NCBI GenBank assembly: GCA_030065855.1
Contig: JASJCT010000017.1
Coordinates: 54,470-118,469, forward strand
Source of the DNA: Myxococcota bacterium
GTDB lineage: Bacteria; Myxococcota_A; Polyangia; JAAYKL01
Direction of reading: 5' to 3'
Length of the DNA stretch: 64,000 nucleotides
The notes beneath the pieces were generated by a model. The model worked only from the letters and a program-made list of their open reading frames with translations, did not search any database and was not told where the DNA came from. Position 1 is the first letter of the stretch. The number at the start of each line of letters is the position of its first letter. Below are positions 54,698 through 63,951 of the stretch, in pieces. The translations under genes were made by a program, and so were the position numbers.

Positions 54698-55693
54698 ATG
54701 AACGCGTCTCAGAAAGCAGCCAATCGGTGGATGTCAGTGCTGTGCTACTTGGGCCTATCTCCTATTTTGCCACCGGTCTGGCGAGGCGTTCTGGCTGATT
54801 CACTGCATCTACAGGGTCGGCGCGCCGCAGCTTTGTGGGGCCTGCATTTAGCATGGTGGATGCTGTTCCTCCTGCTATGGGTGGGCTTGGCGTTGCTGGT
54901 CAACGCCTATTACCCCGAGTTGATCTGGGCGGGAGAGTGGTTGGGATTGTGGATACCGTATCATCCACTGGTGCTTCTCAGTGTGGCTGGAATACTGCTC
55001 TGGTTCGTAGGTCTCGGTTCGGTGCTGATTCAGCTGCCTAGAAAAATCGTGTTGCTGGATCGGTTGGCAGCGATCCCTTGGGTAGTCAAGACCGGATTCT
55101 ACTGGAACGGTCTCGTGCTCGCCCTATTACTCACGTTCGCAGGCCTTTCACTGCACGCACATACCCTGGTGGCTCAGCCTCAGCGGCCGGCGAAAGTATA
55201 CATGCTCTATCACAACACGCCTTTTGTACCCTCCTGGGTGCTTGAGCTGGGTTTCTATCGCACCGCGCTCGCTTCCCGGCAAAAATGGGGATCGAACGCT
55301 GTGGCCGTTTTGCCCATCTCCAAATCGACATTGACCGAAGCACTGCAGCATGGAGAGGTGATCTGGTTTTCGCTTCACGGGTACTCCCTCGATCGCATGG
55401 GAGATTTCGCCCTTTGCGAATCCATTGACAGCCCCTGCAAGCCCATCGGACCAACGGAGGTGTCCAGGATCGGAATTGGGGAAAATCTAAGACTCGTCTA
55501 CTTGGGGTGGTGTTTCGGCATGCAGAAAATAGAGCAGTGGAAAGCAATCTTCGCCCCAGCCGAAACAGCGAAAAGCTATCCGAATATTTCCCTCTACCCC
55601 GAACACCTCTACTGGATCTGGTGGGCATTTCCAGAGAAAATAGAATCTATGGAGGGTTGCGAAAGGAAAATCAGTCGAGCAGCTCCACGATGA
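54698..55693 (+). CDS. Membrane protein with CHAT/caspase-like His-Cys domain
   Basis: From ATG 54698 the product is 331 residues. About four transmembrane helices (~40-155) precede a soluble domain (~165-331). In the soluble part, VIWFSLHGYS and, 45 residues later, LVYLGWCFG lie at positions expected for the His and Cys of CHAT/caspase-fold proteases (His227, Cys272). The segment before the His (STLTEALQHG) fits the helix that precedes it in CHAT domains. The similarity is my reading and needs fold search. The gene overlaps the 3-prime end of the PP2C gene by 23 bases, convergent. A TTG at 54635 is an alternative start. Confidence 0.5.
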   Translation: MNASQKAANRWMSVLCYLGLSPILPPVWRGVLADSLHLQGRRAAALWGLHLAWWMLFLLLWVGLALLVNAYYPELIWAGEWLGLWIPYHPLVLLSVAGILLWFVGLGSVLIQLPRKIVLLDRLAAIPWVVKTGFYWNGLVLALLLTFAGLSLHAHTLVAQPQRPAKVYMLYHNTPFVPSWVLELGFYRTALASRQKWGSNAVAVLPISKSTLTEALQHGEVIWFSLHGYSLDRMGDFALCESIDSPCKPIGPTEVSRIGIGENLRLVYLGWCFGMQKIEQWKAIFAPAETAKSYPNISLYPEHLYWIWWAFPEKIESMEGCERKISRAAPR

Positions 55694-56429
55694 CTGCCGT
55701 GATGTTATCCTTTCCTCCGCGCTCGTTGGCGAGGTCGATCAGTACATCACAGGCTGTGCTGGGATCCTGGGCCAAGATACTGGGAATCTCTGTATCTTCG
55801 ATATAGCCGTGGAGACCGTCAGAGCAAATGAGGAATTTATCCCTGGGGCATACTGAGATGACCTGGGTGTCCACCTGGACGTAGTCTTTATTGCCGACAG
55901 CTCGGGTAATGACGTTCTTGTGGGGGGCGTATTTGGCCTCTTCCTTGGTGATAATGCCCTCTTGAATTTGCCAGTTTATCAGGGTGTGGTCTTCGGTGAG
56001 CTGAATTGCCTTATCGTCTCGGACACAATAGATGCGCGTATCTCCAACCTGTCCTGTGACCGCATATGCCCCAATGAGGAGCAGCGCTGAAAATGTGGTC
56101 CCCATACCCTGATAGCTCGGCTTTTGCTCGGCAATGCCGTACACCAGATAGGTGGCGGACTGCAATGCACTCTCGACAAGACGACAGATAGCGCTGGATG
56201 TATTATCGGTTATGGGGTTTATACGAAATTGCTCTATGGCATCGCGCCCTCTTGATATCATCGCAAAAGCCGCTTCGACCGCCTCCTGGGCTGCCACCTC
56301 TCCCCCAGCATGTCCCCCCATGCCGTCTGCAACAGCGTAAAACCCGGTTTCGTCGTCTAAAAGGAAGGCGTCCTGATTCATCTTGCGGCGTTTTCCGATA
56401 TCGGTTTTACCGAACGAGATGACCCGCAT
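55671..56429 (-). CDS. PP2C-family Ser/Thr phosphatase
   Basis: The 252-residue protein has the PPM motifs NQDAF, VADGMGGHAGGE, LICSDGLHGYI, and GGKDNITAVIVE with the metal-binding Asp residues. It is cytosolic and should reverse Ser/Thr kinase phosphorylation. A good ribosome site (GAGAGGAG) lies upstream. The kinase at 43.3 kb is a candidate opponent. It converges with overlap on the CHAT-like membrane gene. Confidence 0.9.
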   Translation of the reverse strand: MRVISFGKTDIGKRRKMNQDAFLLDDETGFYAVADGMGGHAGGEVAAQEAVEAAFAMISRGRDAIEQFRINPITDNTSSAICRLVESALQSATYLVYGIAEQKPSYQGMGTTFSALLLIGAYAVTGQVGDTRIYCVRDDKAIQLTEDHTLINWQIQEGIITKEEAKYAPHKNVITRAVGNKDYVQVDTQVISVCPRDKFLICSDGLHGYIEDTEIPSILAQDPSTACDVLIDLANERGGKDNITAVIVELLD

Positions 56430-56496
56430 CGACCCTCTGGCTCCTCTCTAAATCAACTTACAGTATGTGTTGTAGCATGATTATACACACTGCGCA

Positions 56497-57114
56497 CTAG
56501 ATCAGTACGCCTGTCAATAGTACATCTACCACCTGATTGGCAAATTTTTCGAGTGCTGCCCGGGAGCTGAATCGATAATAGGGCGGTGTCAAAAACTCAA
56601 ACAGGTTGGCCAGCAGCTGCCCGGCCTCCTGGGGATCGTCGCTCTTAAATTTACCGAGTTCCCTTCCCTGCTCGATGATCTGGCCGAGCAATTGGCCGTG
56701 TCGATACACGTATCGATTGAGGCGTTCGACGATTTCCGGGAGCATGGCAGCGATAACGTCCTGGCTGTGTGGATATTGGTGAACCAAGTCGTACAAGGTC
56801 ATGATGCGGTACAACAGGCAGCGACGCAACCGCTCCTCTGGGGGATCACTCCCCGAAGTGATTTGTTCGAGCGCTTCTTGAATGCGTTGATTGGTAAGGT
56901 CAGTGAGCGCGAGCATGATCTCGGTTTTTGACCGAAAGTAGATATACACCGTTCCCTTACCCACACCGGCCCGTTTGGCGATATCGTCGATGGTGGTCTT
57001 GTTGTATCCGTAGTGTCGGATCAATCCCCATGCGGCCTGGAGGATGATGTCTCGCTTTTCTTTTTTACTACTGGGCGTTTTTTCGTCTGCTATCATTTTA
57101 GCAATATATTCCAT
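56497..57114 (-). CDS. TetR-family transcription regulator
   Basis: The 205-residue protein has a TetR DNA-binding head (AKRAGVGKGTVYIYFRSK, the recognition helix) and a helical ligand domain. It probably represses its own gene or the divergent HEAT gene at 57.2 kb. No ligand can be inferred. Confidence 0.88.
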   Translation of the reverse strand: MEYIAKMIADEKTPSSKKEKRDIILQAAWGLIRHYGYNKTTIDDIAKRAGVGKGTVYIYFRSKTEIMLALTDLTNQRIQEALEQITSGSDPPEERLRRCLLYRIMTLYDLVHQYPHSQDVIAAMLPEIVERLNRYVYRHGQLLGQIIEQGRELGKFKSDDPQEAGQLLANLFEFLTPPYYRFSSRAALEKFANQVVDVLLTGVLI

Positions 57115-57209
57115 ACGATGGACGGATCATCAAGAGAAATTCCGCTTGGCAGCGGCCCGCGGCCATATCCCCTCGCGCGAAACGGGGAGTCGTGCTATGA
57201 GTGCATCCG

Positions 57210-58655
57210 ATGAATGTACGCGCAGTTCTCGTAGGCCTCCTCATGCCAGTCCTGAACGTCCCGGCAGCTTTGGTGTGGGCGCAACCCCAGTCCAGCCCAG
57301 ATCCCTTCCAATGGCCGGACTACGGAGGTACACCGGATATCCCGGTCGCCGAAGGGGTTGGACTCTCCACAGCGGAGCTCGACAATTACCTCTCCAATCT
57401 CTCCTCTCCCAGCCAGTCCGACCGGGCCAAGGCAGTGCGGGACATTGTCATGAACGCCCCGGGATCTGAACAGACATTCCAAAAAGCCCTCTGGGCCCGC
57501 CATGGCGCGACCAACGCCGAGATGAAAACCGCGATTCGAACCGCCGTGAAGCAACGTGGGGCCAGCCAGGGTGATCCAGCGCTCGTCGATGCGCTCGTCG
57601 CCATCCCAAGGGAGCATCATACAGCGCTCAGCCGAGGTGTATTGGGCGCCCTGCGGATTCTGTCCATGCTTCAAGGCCTCAATACACTAAACACCCTGGC
57701 CGCTTATAAAATCATGATTGCATTTTCTCCCAGGCACGCCGGTGTGTTTCGCCATCACATCGGGCAGATGATAGTGGCTCACGGCCTGGATGCCTTGCCC
57801 CCGCTTGTCTACAGCCGGGGTAGCGACAATCCAGAGATCCGCATGTTTGCGGTGAAATGGATTCGAGATATGGGCAACCCACTGCTCAGCGAGCAGGTAA
57901 AAATAAAAAACCCAAGGCGCTTGGCCCAACTACTTGAGGCCTATGCATCGGTCAACGACCTCGACGTCATTCAAGTCACCCTATCCCTGACCAACCACGA
58001 CGCGATTTTTGTGCGCACCGCGGCGAGGAAGTGCACTGCCTTGTACGGCCGAAACGCCAGATGGCCCCTGCATCGCCTGTATGAAAATACATTTGGCGAG
58101 ACACCGCCAAAGACCGCTGACGCGGACAAAATGGCATCTAAGCTCTACGCGTATTTCGACGCGCAACGACTGCGGCCGATGATGCAACAGTTTGATGCTG
58201 GCCTGGCAGCTTACAGGGCTGGGCGCTTGGAGCAGATGGCAACTGCGTATCGGGACGTGCTCAAGCACGAGCCCATGTTTCCAAAACGGCGTGAAATGGC
58301 CGAGGGATTTTGGGCGTTTAGCAATGCGCTGAGCCGACAAGATCGCACAGATGAGGCCATGACAATGCTCCGTCTGGCAGAGCGCACAGCAGATATGGCA
58401 TCCCCTTTGGGCAAGCGCATTCGCGCCCACCGCCTCTTTTTAGAAGCCGAGGCACTGCGCGAGACCGGTCTCATCGATCCTGCCCGCTATGTCGAGGTTA
58501 TCGAGCGCGATCCTGAGCACGAGGCAGCCATTGCGCGATTGCGCGAGGTAACCCAGCCCCACGCCCCCAGTGAAAAGCTGGCAATGAAATCCCTCATCGT
58601 CTCGTTTGTGGTCTTTTGTGCCGCACTGCTCGTGTACGTGCGGTTGAGGGGGTAG
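57210..58655 (+). CDS. Exported HEAT/TPR-like protein
   Basis: The start is at ATG 57210 (GTG 57201 is an alternative). The product has an N-terminal signal or membrane helix, helical repeats of mixed HEAT and TPR type (SDRAKAVRDIV, AYRAGRLEQMATAYRDVLKHE), and a C-terminal transmembrane helix (LIVSFVVFCAALLVYV). It is probably an envelope scaffold. It converges on the OmpA-like lipoprotein with four bases between stops. Confidence 0.7.
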   Translation: MNVRAVLVGLLMPVLNVPAALVWAQPQSSPDPFQWPDYGGTPDIPVAEGVGLSTAELDNYLSNLSSPSQSDRAKAVRDIVMNAPGSEQTFQKALWARHGATNAEMKTAIRTAVKQRGASQGDPALVDALVAIPREHHTALSRGVLGALRILSMLQGLNTLNTLAAYKIMIAFSPRHAGVFRHHIGQMIVAHGLDALPPLVYSRGSDNPEIRMFAVKWIRDMGNPLLSEQVKIKNPRRLAQLLEAYASVNDLDVIQVTLSLTNHDAIFVRTAARKCTALYGRNARWPLHRLYENTFGETPPKTADADKMASKLYAYFDAQRLRPMMQQFDAGLAAYRAGRLEQMATAYRDVLKHEPMFPKRREMAEGFWAFSNALSRQDRTDEAMTMLRLAERTADMASPLGKRIRAHRLFLEAEALRETGLIDPARYVEVIERDPEHEAAIARLREVTQPHAPSEKLAMKSLIVSFVVFCAALLVYVRLRG

Positions 58656-58658
58656 CTA

Positions 58659-59426
58659 TTACTCGATCATGCTTTCGAGGGAGGAGAGATCCGGGAGCTC
58701 GTCGAGATTGGGCTGGAGGACAATCTCGATGCGACGGTTCTGGGCCTTCCCTTCTGCGTCATCGTTGGATGCGGCGGGTTGGGTTTCGGCATATCCGGCT
58801 GCAGATAAATTCTCCATGGCAACGCCGTTTTCGATGAGATGCCGCACCACTGCCACTGCCCGGGCTGCCGATAGGGACCAGTTCGATTTAAACCGCTTGT
58901 TCTTGATGGGTACGTTGTCTGTATGGCCAGCCACCTGAAAGTTGCGATCCGTAATCGTGGCCAATATACCAGCCACTTCGGTGAGGGCTTCTTCACCTTC
59001 ATCGGAGAGCTTGGCACTGCCGCTTGGGAAGAGAATCGCAGACGCCATCTCTACGAGCATCTTGTTGTTGACGATCTTTATTTTCAGCTTGCCAGATTCG
59101 ACCATGGACCGGAATCTTTCGAGCATCTTGCGGAATGTCTCCATCCGCTTTTTCGCCGCTGCTGCCAGCCGGGCGTACTCGCTGCTCTCGCTCGCTATCC
59201 GGGCCAGCTCGGCGTTCAGGCCCTTGAGCTGTTGCTCTAACCCCTCTTTTTCAGTGCGCATACTTTCCAGGGCGGCATTGGTCTGCCCCAGTTCACCTCT
59301 GGTTTTTTCGATTTCCGCCTTTAGTGCCGCAATATCTGCGTCGTACTTCTCCTGAGGAACGCCGCAGCCAACGGCAATCATGCCGAACACGGCAACCAGG
59401 CCTACATACAATCGGAATGAACGCAT
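58659..59426 (-). CDS. OmpA-family lipoprotein
   Basis: The 255-residue product has a lipobox ending AVGC (Cys21), a coiled-coil stalk (~30-100), then an OmpA C-terminal domain (NWSLSAARAVAVVRHLI, LSAAGYAETQP, NRRIEIVLQP) that binds peptidoglycan. It should bridge membrane and cell wall like Pal. The domain is complete. Similar proteins are common in Myxococcota. Confidence 0.88.
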   Translation of the reverse strand: MRSFRLYVGLVAVFGMIAVGCGVPQEKYDADIAALKAEIEKTRGELGQTNAALESMRTEKEGLEQQLKGLNAELARIASESSEYARLAAAAKKRMETFRKMLERFRSMVESGKLKIKIVNNKMLVEMASAILFPSGSAKLSDEGEEALTEVAGILATITDRNFQVAGHTDNVPIKNKRFKSNWSLSAARAVAVVRHLIENGVAMENLSAAGYAETQPAASNDDAEGKAQNRRIEIVLQPNLDELPDLSSLESMIE

Positions 59427-59568
59427 CTAGAACTCCTTTCTTTGCCTTTCATCACCTTACCTAACTTATGATTAGAGAGTATTGTCGAATTCGTCGAGTG
59501 AGGCAATGCAAAACGACAGCACCGTTCCCACATTTCCCATCTTTGTGGGCTTCGCATTGTGCGAGGCA

Positions 59569-60528
59569 CTATCGCGATGTTGACGTGGGTCTGCTCCCGT
59601 TGCCGTAGCGAGATTGATGCTGCAATAGATCCCAGTAGTTGGAAACTGATTTATCTGGATGGCCCAGGGCCACGTCGATGAGGTCAGCCCTTGCCGCCAC
59701 AGAAAAGCGGTTCAGACATCCCAAAATTGGACCGATACTGTCTGCGGGCATTTCCGCGTTGCCGAGGATCGCCCGGAGGATGTGGGATAGGTCTTTGGAT
59801 GGCTCTGACACCCCGTGTGCGCGGGCGTTTTCACAAAGGAGTGCTGCGGCTTGGCCCTTGAGCTGTAAATCTGTGTCGTCTGCTGCCATTTCAGCGAGGA
59901 GGGGCAGGTATCGCTCTTGTATTGGTGGCAGAAGTGCGGCAAGTGCGGCGCCCCGAATCGCGGGATCGCTTTCTTTGAGCAGGTCGCTGAGATCGGTTTT
60001 ATCAAGGTGCTCCTGCGTGAATAGATGGTGGACAGCAGCAATGGCCGATACCCGAATATCCACGTCTAGGCTGGGATCCGTGGCAACAGACCACACCTGG
60101 CTTCCAAGGGCCTCTAGCTGCCCCGGTACAGTCTCGGCGAGATCTGTATCTGGTGCTGACCAGAGCTGATTGATATGGCGGGTGAGCGCTGCAGCGGCGC
60201 GAGCAGCGACCTGCCTCTCCCGAGCGCCCATGAGGGCTGCCAGATAGGGCAGCACAGCAACAGGTTGGCCCTCACATCCCGCAACGTCGATGGCGAGGAC
60301 GCGCTGGGCCCGAGTGCCCTCGTAGATGGCGTGGACAAGCTCGTCAAACAAAGCGAGATCGGCGAAATAGCACACCGAAGCGGGGTCTGGATCCGCGATC
60401 AACCGATGCCAGTTCAGCTGCGATGGGGCAGGGGTGGATTTGGCCTGCGCGCCCATGTCTTTGCCAACGCCAAACACCGCAGCTACTAGAAATGCAAAAA
60501 TTGAAATACTGTTGCGGCAGGCTCGCAT
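59569..60528 (-). CDS. Exported HEAT-repeat protein
   Basis: The start is at ATG 60528 (GTG 60540 is an alternative). The product has a signal peptide (MRACRNSISIFAFLVAAVFG) and then HEAT-like repeats (DPAIRGAALAALLPPI and others). It resembles the larger HEAT proteins at 32.2 and 57.2 kb and is probably a periplasmic scaffold. Function is unknown. Confidence 0.65.
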   Translation of the reverse strand: MRACRNSISIFAFLVAAVFGVGKDMGAQAKSTPAPSQLNWHRLIADPDPASVCYFADLALFDELVHAIYEGTRAQRVLAIDVAGCEGQPVAVLPYLAALMGARERQVAARAAAALTRHINQLWSAPDTDLAETVPGQLEALGSQVWSVATDPSLDVDIRVSAIAAVHHLFTQEHLDKTDLSDLLKESDPAIRGAALAALLPPIQERYLPLLAEMAADDTDLQLKGQAAALLCENARAHGVSEPSKDLSHILRAILGNAEMPADSIGPILGCLNRFSVAARADLIDVALGHPDKSVSNYWDLLQHQSRYGNGSRPTSTSR

Positions 60529-60570
60529 GTTGATGCCCACCCTATATCATCCCGGGATACTTGTCGAAGT

Positions 60571-62073
60571 CTAATGGCCATCTAATGGCGACGTAATGAC
60601 CACCATATCGAGGGAAAAGCCGGTCATATCGCTGTAGGTATAGGCGCCGACAAGGCCTTCGACGGTTTCGTAGGAGTGATCCGTTGGATCGACGCGATAG
60701 GCCCGATCTCCATACCGGGGGATGGACCAGACATACCCGTCGAAGTCAATGGCCACACCCCATAGCTCGCCCTCGGGCAATGTAATCGTGTCTACTACTG
60801 CCAGGGTATTGATGTCGATGGCATAGAGCTTATCGTTAATCGAGTTCCACAAGATGTCCTCACCATCGGTCATGCAGCCGCCTGCGTGACCATAGAACCC
60901 CTGCCAATCATCGATGAGCTCGGGCCCCTCCCACGTCTCGCTCAGCGGATCGAACCGAGCCACATGGCGATTGCAGGTCCACACCTTGCCGTTTTTGTCC
61001 ACTGCGATGCCATAGGTGTCCGCGGGCTCATCGTAGATTTTGTAGGAGAAATCGATAAAGTTCACTTTAAAGAGTTGGCTCTTGTGAACCTGCGCGATCC
61101 AGAAGTTGTTTCTGGTATCTACCACGCCGCCGTAGCCGCCGTGACCAATGGGCAACGCTGCCTCGGGAATGGGAATCGTCTGCTCCACTGCGCCGGTATC
61201 ACCGTTTAGAAGAACGACCTCCATGGATCCCGCGGCCGCACTGTTGCCAGTGGCCCAAACCTTGGTGTTTTCCCATATCCCGGTTGCCTCGTTGAGCTGA
61301 CCCGAGGTCCAAGCAATGGCCCGCATGTTAGAGTATTGTGGGAAGGGCGTATACCAAGCGCGGCATTCTTCTTGGTCCCAGGCCAAAATGTCGTTGGGAC
61401 CGGTGGAGGTCTGGATACCTGGCGTGCCGTTGGTGTCCAAGCACTTCGTGCGGTCAGAATGGAACATGGAAATCCCGCCCAGCCGCGCTGCCACCACCAC
61501 GTCTCCGTTCAAGTTTACGGACGTACGGGATGGGCTGCCGCCGTTGTCTGATCTCACCCAATAGCGGCCGAGCTCCACGAGTTGGCGCGTGTTGATCTTT
61601 GACACGCTGCCCTCATTTGAATTGGATATCCAAATATAGGATGTTTTGACCGGGTCCGGATCTTCGGGATCCTCATCTGTCAGGCCGTCACAGTCGTCAT
61701 CAATGCCGTTATCCAGGATCTCCTCCTGACCGGGATTGACATCTGGATTGGTGTCGTCGCAGTCAAAGTCAACGCACCAGTTATCATCGTCCGCATCCAC
61801 GCAACCTGTATCAGTGTCAACATCTGAATCAGTGTCTGTATCGGTATCTGAATCAGTGTCTGTATCGGTATCTGAATCAGCGTCTGAATCTGAATCCGAA
61901 TCAGAATCGGCATCAGAATCGGCGTCAGTGTCTGCATCAGTGTCAGTATCAGTGTCTGAATCTGAGGTTCCAGTCTCATCTGTCGATACATTGGCGTCTC
62001 GTGAACTGCTTTCACAACCAACTACAAAGATGAGAACGAATAACGCCCAAGTCCTCTTTTTTGGACAAATCAT
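60571..62073 (-). CDS. SD/TD-linker lipoprotein with MopE-type motif and propeller
   Basis: The 500-residue product has a lipobox ending VVGC (Cys20) and GGGAGG five bases before the ATG. An acidic SD/TD linker is followed by a MopE-type metal-binding motif (DCDDTNPDVNPGQEE, then DNGIDDDCDG), then a large beta-propeller-like domain with NHL/YncE-type strands. The motif is calcium-like (Asp-rich). It is paralogous to the next gene and shares nearly the same domain order, suggesting tandem duplication. Confidence 0.82.
   Translation of the reverse strand: MICPKKRTWALFVLIFVVGCESSSRDANVSTDETGTSDSDTDTDTDADTDADSDADSDSDSDSDADSDTDTDTDSDTDTDTDSDVDTDTGCVDADDDNWCVDFDCDDTNPDVNPGQEEILDNGIDDDCDGLTDEDPEDPDPVKTSYIWISNSNEGSVSKINTRQLVELGRYWVRSDNGGSPSRTSVNLNGDVVVAARLGGISMFHSDRTKCLDTNGTPGIQTSTGPNDILAWDQEECRAWYTPFPQYSNMRAIAWTSGQLNEATGIWENTKVWATGNSAAAGSMEVVLLNGDTGAVEQTIPIPEAALPIGHGGYGGVVDTRNNFWIAQVHKSQLFKVNFIDFSYKIYDEPADTYGIAVDKNGKVWTCNRHVARFDPLSETWEGPELIDDWQGFYGHAGGCMTDGEDILWNSINDKLYAIDINTLAVVDTITLPEGELWGVAIDFDGYVWSIPRYGDRAYRVDPTDHSYETVEGLVGAYTYSDMTGFSLDMVVITSPLDGH
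61806..61971 (-). repeat. SD/TD simple repeat linker
   Basis: Mixed Asp-Ser/Asp-Thr hexamers form the linker of the propeller lipoprotein. Confidence 0.8.
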
Positions 62074-62109
62074 GAGTACCTCCCAAGTGCTCCTACATAT
62101 AAAATGGTT

Positions 62110-63627
62110 TTAGGTTACGGGAATAATGGCCAGCTGCATACCGGTCATATCGCTGTAAGTATAAGGCTTTGTGCCGATCTCGACGGTCGTATGTGTTTCG
62201 CTGTCCGGGTCGAATTTATAGACTTCGTCTCCCCCTTGGGAGACCATCCACACATATCCATCGATGTCGATACCAATGCCGATCGTCTCGCCGATACCCA
62301 GATTGTAGACATCGCTCAAGGTCACGTTCTCCTGGTCGAGTTTCAAAAGCCGCCCGCCGTTCTCAGCAGCCCAGACATAGCCGGCGCTCTTTTCAATGCC
62401 TGTGCCCGCGCCCCGCGCCGTGTAGTTGGCCGTGAAGTTTAGTGTTTCCAGGGTGCCGGTCTGGGGATCGTAGCGCTCCACGCAAGACGGTCCAAAGCCG
62501 CCAATGGCCCAGACGCGCAGGTCTGTATCCACAGCCATACCATAGCCGCAGCTCGTGGGGATGGTCTGTTCGACAGTCAGTGTTATCAGATTGAATTTAT
62601 GGAGTGCGTATTTGGCCGCCCGATCCACAATCCAAAGGGCGTCCCGAGATGCCATGGCCGCGCCATAGGCGCATCCCTCAAACGGAATAGTTTCGAGGAT
62701 CTCTCCGGTCTCTCCGTCCAGCTTGAAGAGAAAATCATCCCGGCCAGGGGACTCTAGTTTGTAGCAAGTGCCCACCCAGACATTGCCGCCTGCGCCCGTA
62801 TCTGGATCGGTCGACCCATCCCATGCAGCAGCGCGGGCGCCTTTGACGCCGGAGCCTAGGGACGTATGCCAAGCCATGCACTCGTCTTGACCCCAGGGCA
62901 GTACATTGTCCGGCCCAGTCGATGTTGTAATGACGTTGTCGCCATTGGTATCGATACACTCTTTCTTATCTGAGATAAACTTGGTCACCGATGCCGGTTC
63001 AGCTCCAAATTGGTTGGGGTGTTGGCGATTGACCACGACCATGTCCCCGTGGCGGTTGACCGATGTGCGGGATGGATCCCCGTCACTGACAGCGCCCAGG
63101 GGGCTGGTGATATATCTGGCGACTTCGATTTCGGAGCGCGTGTTCACCTTTGAGAGCGTGCCCTCTCCTGTATTGGCAATCCATATAAAGGACAGTGCAA
63201 CCGTTTCCTCATCTGTATCTGCCGGGTCTTCGTCGATCATGCCGTCGCAATCATCATCAATATTGTTGTCCGGGATCTCAACTTGGCTGGGATTGACATC
63301 TGGATTGGTATCGTCGCAATCAAAATCAATACACCAGCCGTCCTCGTCTTCGTCCACGCATCCAGTGTCTGTGTCAATGTCTGAATCCGCGTCCGAATCC
63401 GAATCTGAATCCCCATCTGTGTCTGTATCCGTATCAGCGTCCGAATCCGAATCACTATCTGAATCCCCATCTGTGTCTGAATCCCCATCAGCATCTGTAT
63501 CAGCGTCCGTGTCCGCATCAGTGTCGCCGTCTGCACCAGTATCGAGGTTTGATGAAGGTCTTTCTCCTTCACATGAAAGAAGAAGAAAAAGCAGAGAATA
63601 TATTAAAACCCTAAAATAAATGCCCAT
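62110..63627 (-). CDS. Paralogous SD/TD-linker MopE/propeller lipoprotein
   Basis: The start is set at ATG 63627, which has GGAG six bases upstream; the frame-opening ATG at 63639 contains that site. The 505-residue product has a lipobox ending LLSC, an SD/GD/TD linker, a MopE-type motif (DCDDTNPDVNPSQVE, then DNNIDDDCDG), and a propeller like that of the gene at 60.6 kb. The two share most strands and loops (TSVNxxGDxVV, GYVW, YTYSDMTG) but differ across the propeller. Function is unknown; surface or ligand-binding use is likely. Confidence 0.82.
   Translation of the reverse strand: MGIYFRVLIYSLLFLLLSCEGERPSSNLDTGADGDTDADTDADTDADGDSDTDGDSDSDSDSDADTDTDTDGDSDSDSDADSDIDTDTGCVDEDEDGWCIDFDCDDTNPDVNPSQVEIPDNNIDDDCDGMIDEDPADTDEETVALSFIWIANTGEGTLSKVNTRSEIEVARYITSPLGAVSDGDPSRTSVNRHGDMVVVNRQHPNQFGAEPASVTKFISDKKECIDTNGDNVITTSTGPDNVLPWGQDECMAWHTSLGSGVKGARAAAWDGSTDPDTGAGGNVWVGTCYKLESPGRDDFLFKLDGETGEILETIPFEGCAYGAAMASRDALWIVDRAAKYALHKFNLITLTVEQTIPTSCGYGMAVDTDLRVWAIGGFGPSCVERYDPQTGTLETLNFTANYTARGAGTGIEKSAGYVWAAENGGRLLKLDQENVTLSDVYNLGIGETIGIGIDIDGYVWMVSQGGDEVYKFDPDSETHTTVEIGTKPYTYSDMTGMQLAIIPVT
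63366..63545 (-). repeat. SD/GD/TD simple repeat linker
   Basis: Hexamer repeat with Asp-Gly units mixed into Asp-Ser and Asp-Thr encodes the linker of the second propeller lipoprotein. Confidence 0.8.
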
Positions 63628-63663
63628 GTTTTGCTCCATTTTTGAGGCTCGTTGATATTAATC

Positions 63664-63692
63664 ATTATTTATTATGTGCCCGCGCTAATCAA
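63664..63692 (-). promoter_or_regulatory. Candidate promoter for the 63627 lipoprotein
   Basis: On the minus strand TTGATT, 17 bases, then AATAAT gives a plausible sigma-70 promoter about 30 bases before the ATG. The rest of 63640-64000 has no gene seen. Confidence 0.45.
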
Positions 63693-63830
63693 AAAAACAT
63701 GTCTAATTATCCATTTTTGATCAATTTTTGTCTGATATCTAGAAGATTATCTGTTTGATTTGGCAATTTACCTTTCTCGTTCTATTAACTCAGGTAACTC
63801 ATGGCCATCCCGGAATAACCCTTTTTACGA

Positions 63831-63860
63831 AAACCCATCCCCCAACCCCCTTCCCTGCAA
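63831..63860. repeat. AAACCCATC element (copy C)
   Basis: AAACCCATCC with a C-run and CCTTCCCTGC, matching the words of copies A and B, lies at the window end; the hairpin is not complete here. Confidence 0.35.
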
Positions 63861-63920
63861 GTCAATGGCATTCGGTTAAGGATTTTTGGGTGTTTTTATA
63901 GCGTAGGATCGCCAGAAAAG

Positions 63921-63951
63921 AATCCCCCTTGAAAAAGGGGGCAGGGGGATT
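63921..63951. repeat. G/C palindrome with nested arms
   Basis: CCCCCTT, GAAA, AAGGGGG is a perfect 7-base hairpin, and AATCCCCCT with a later AGGGGGATT forms a nested pair. This is typical of dispersed palindromic elements near gene ends, or a terminator if transcription comes from the left. Confidence 0.4.
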
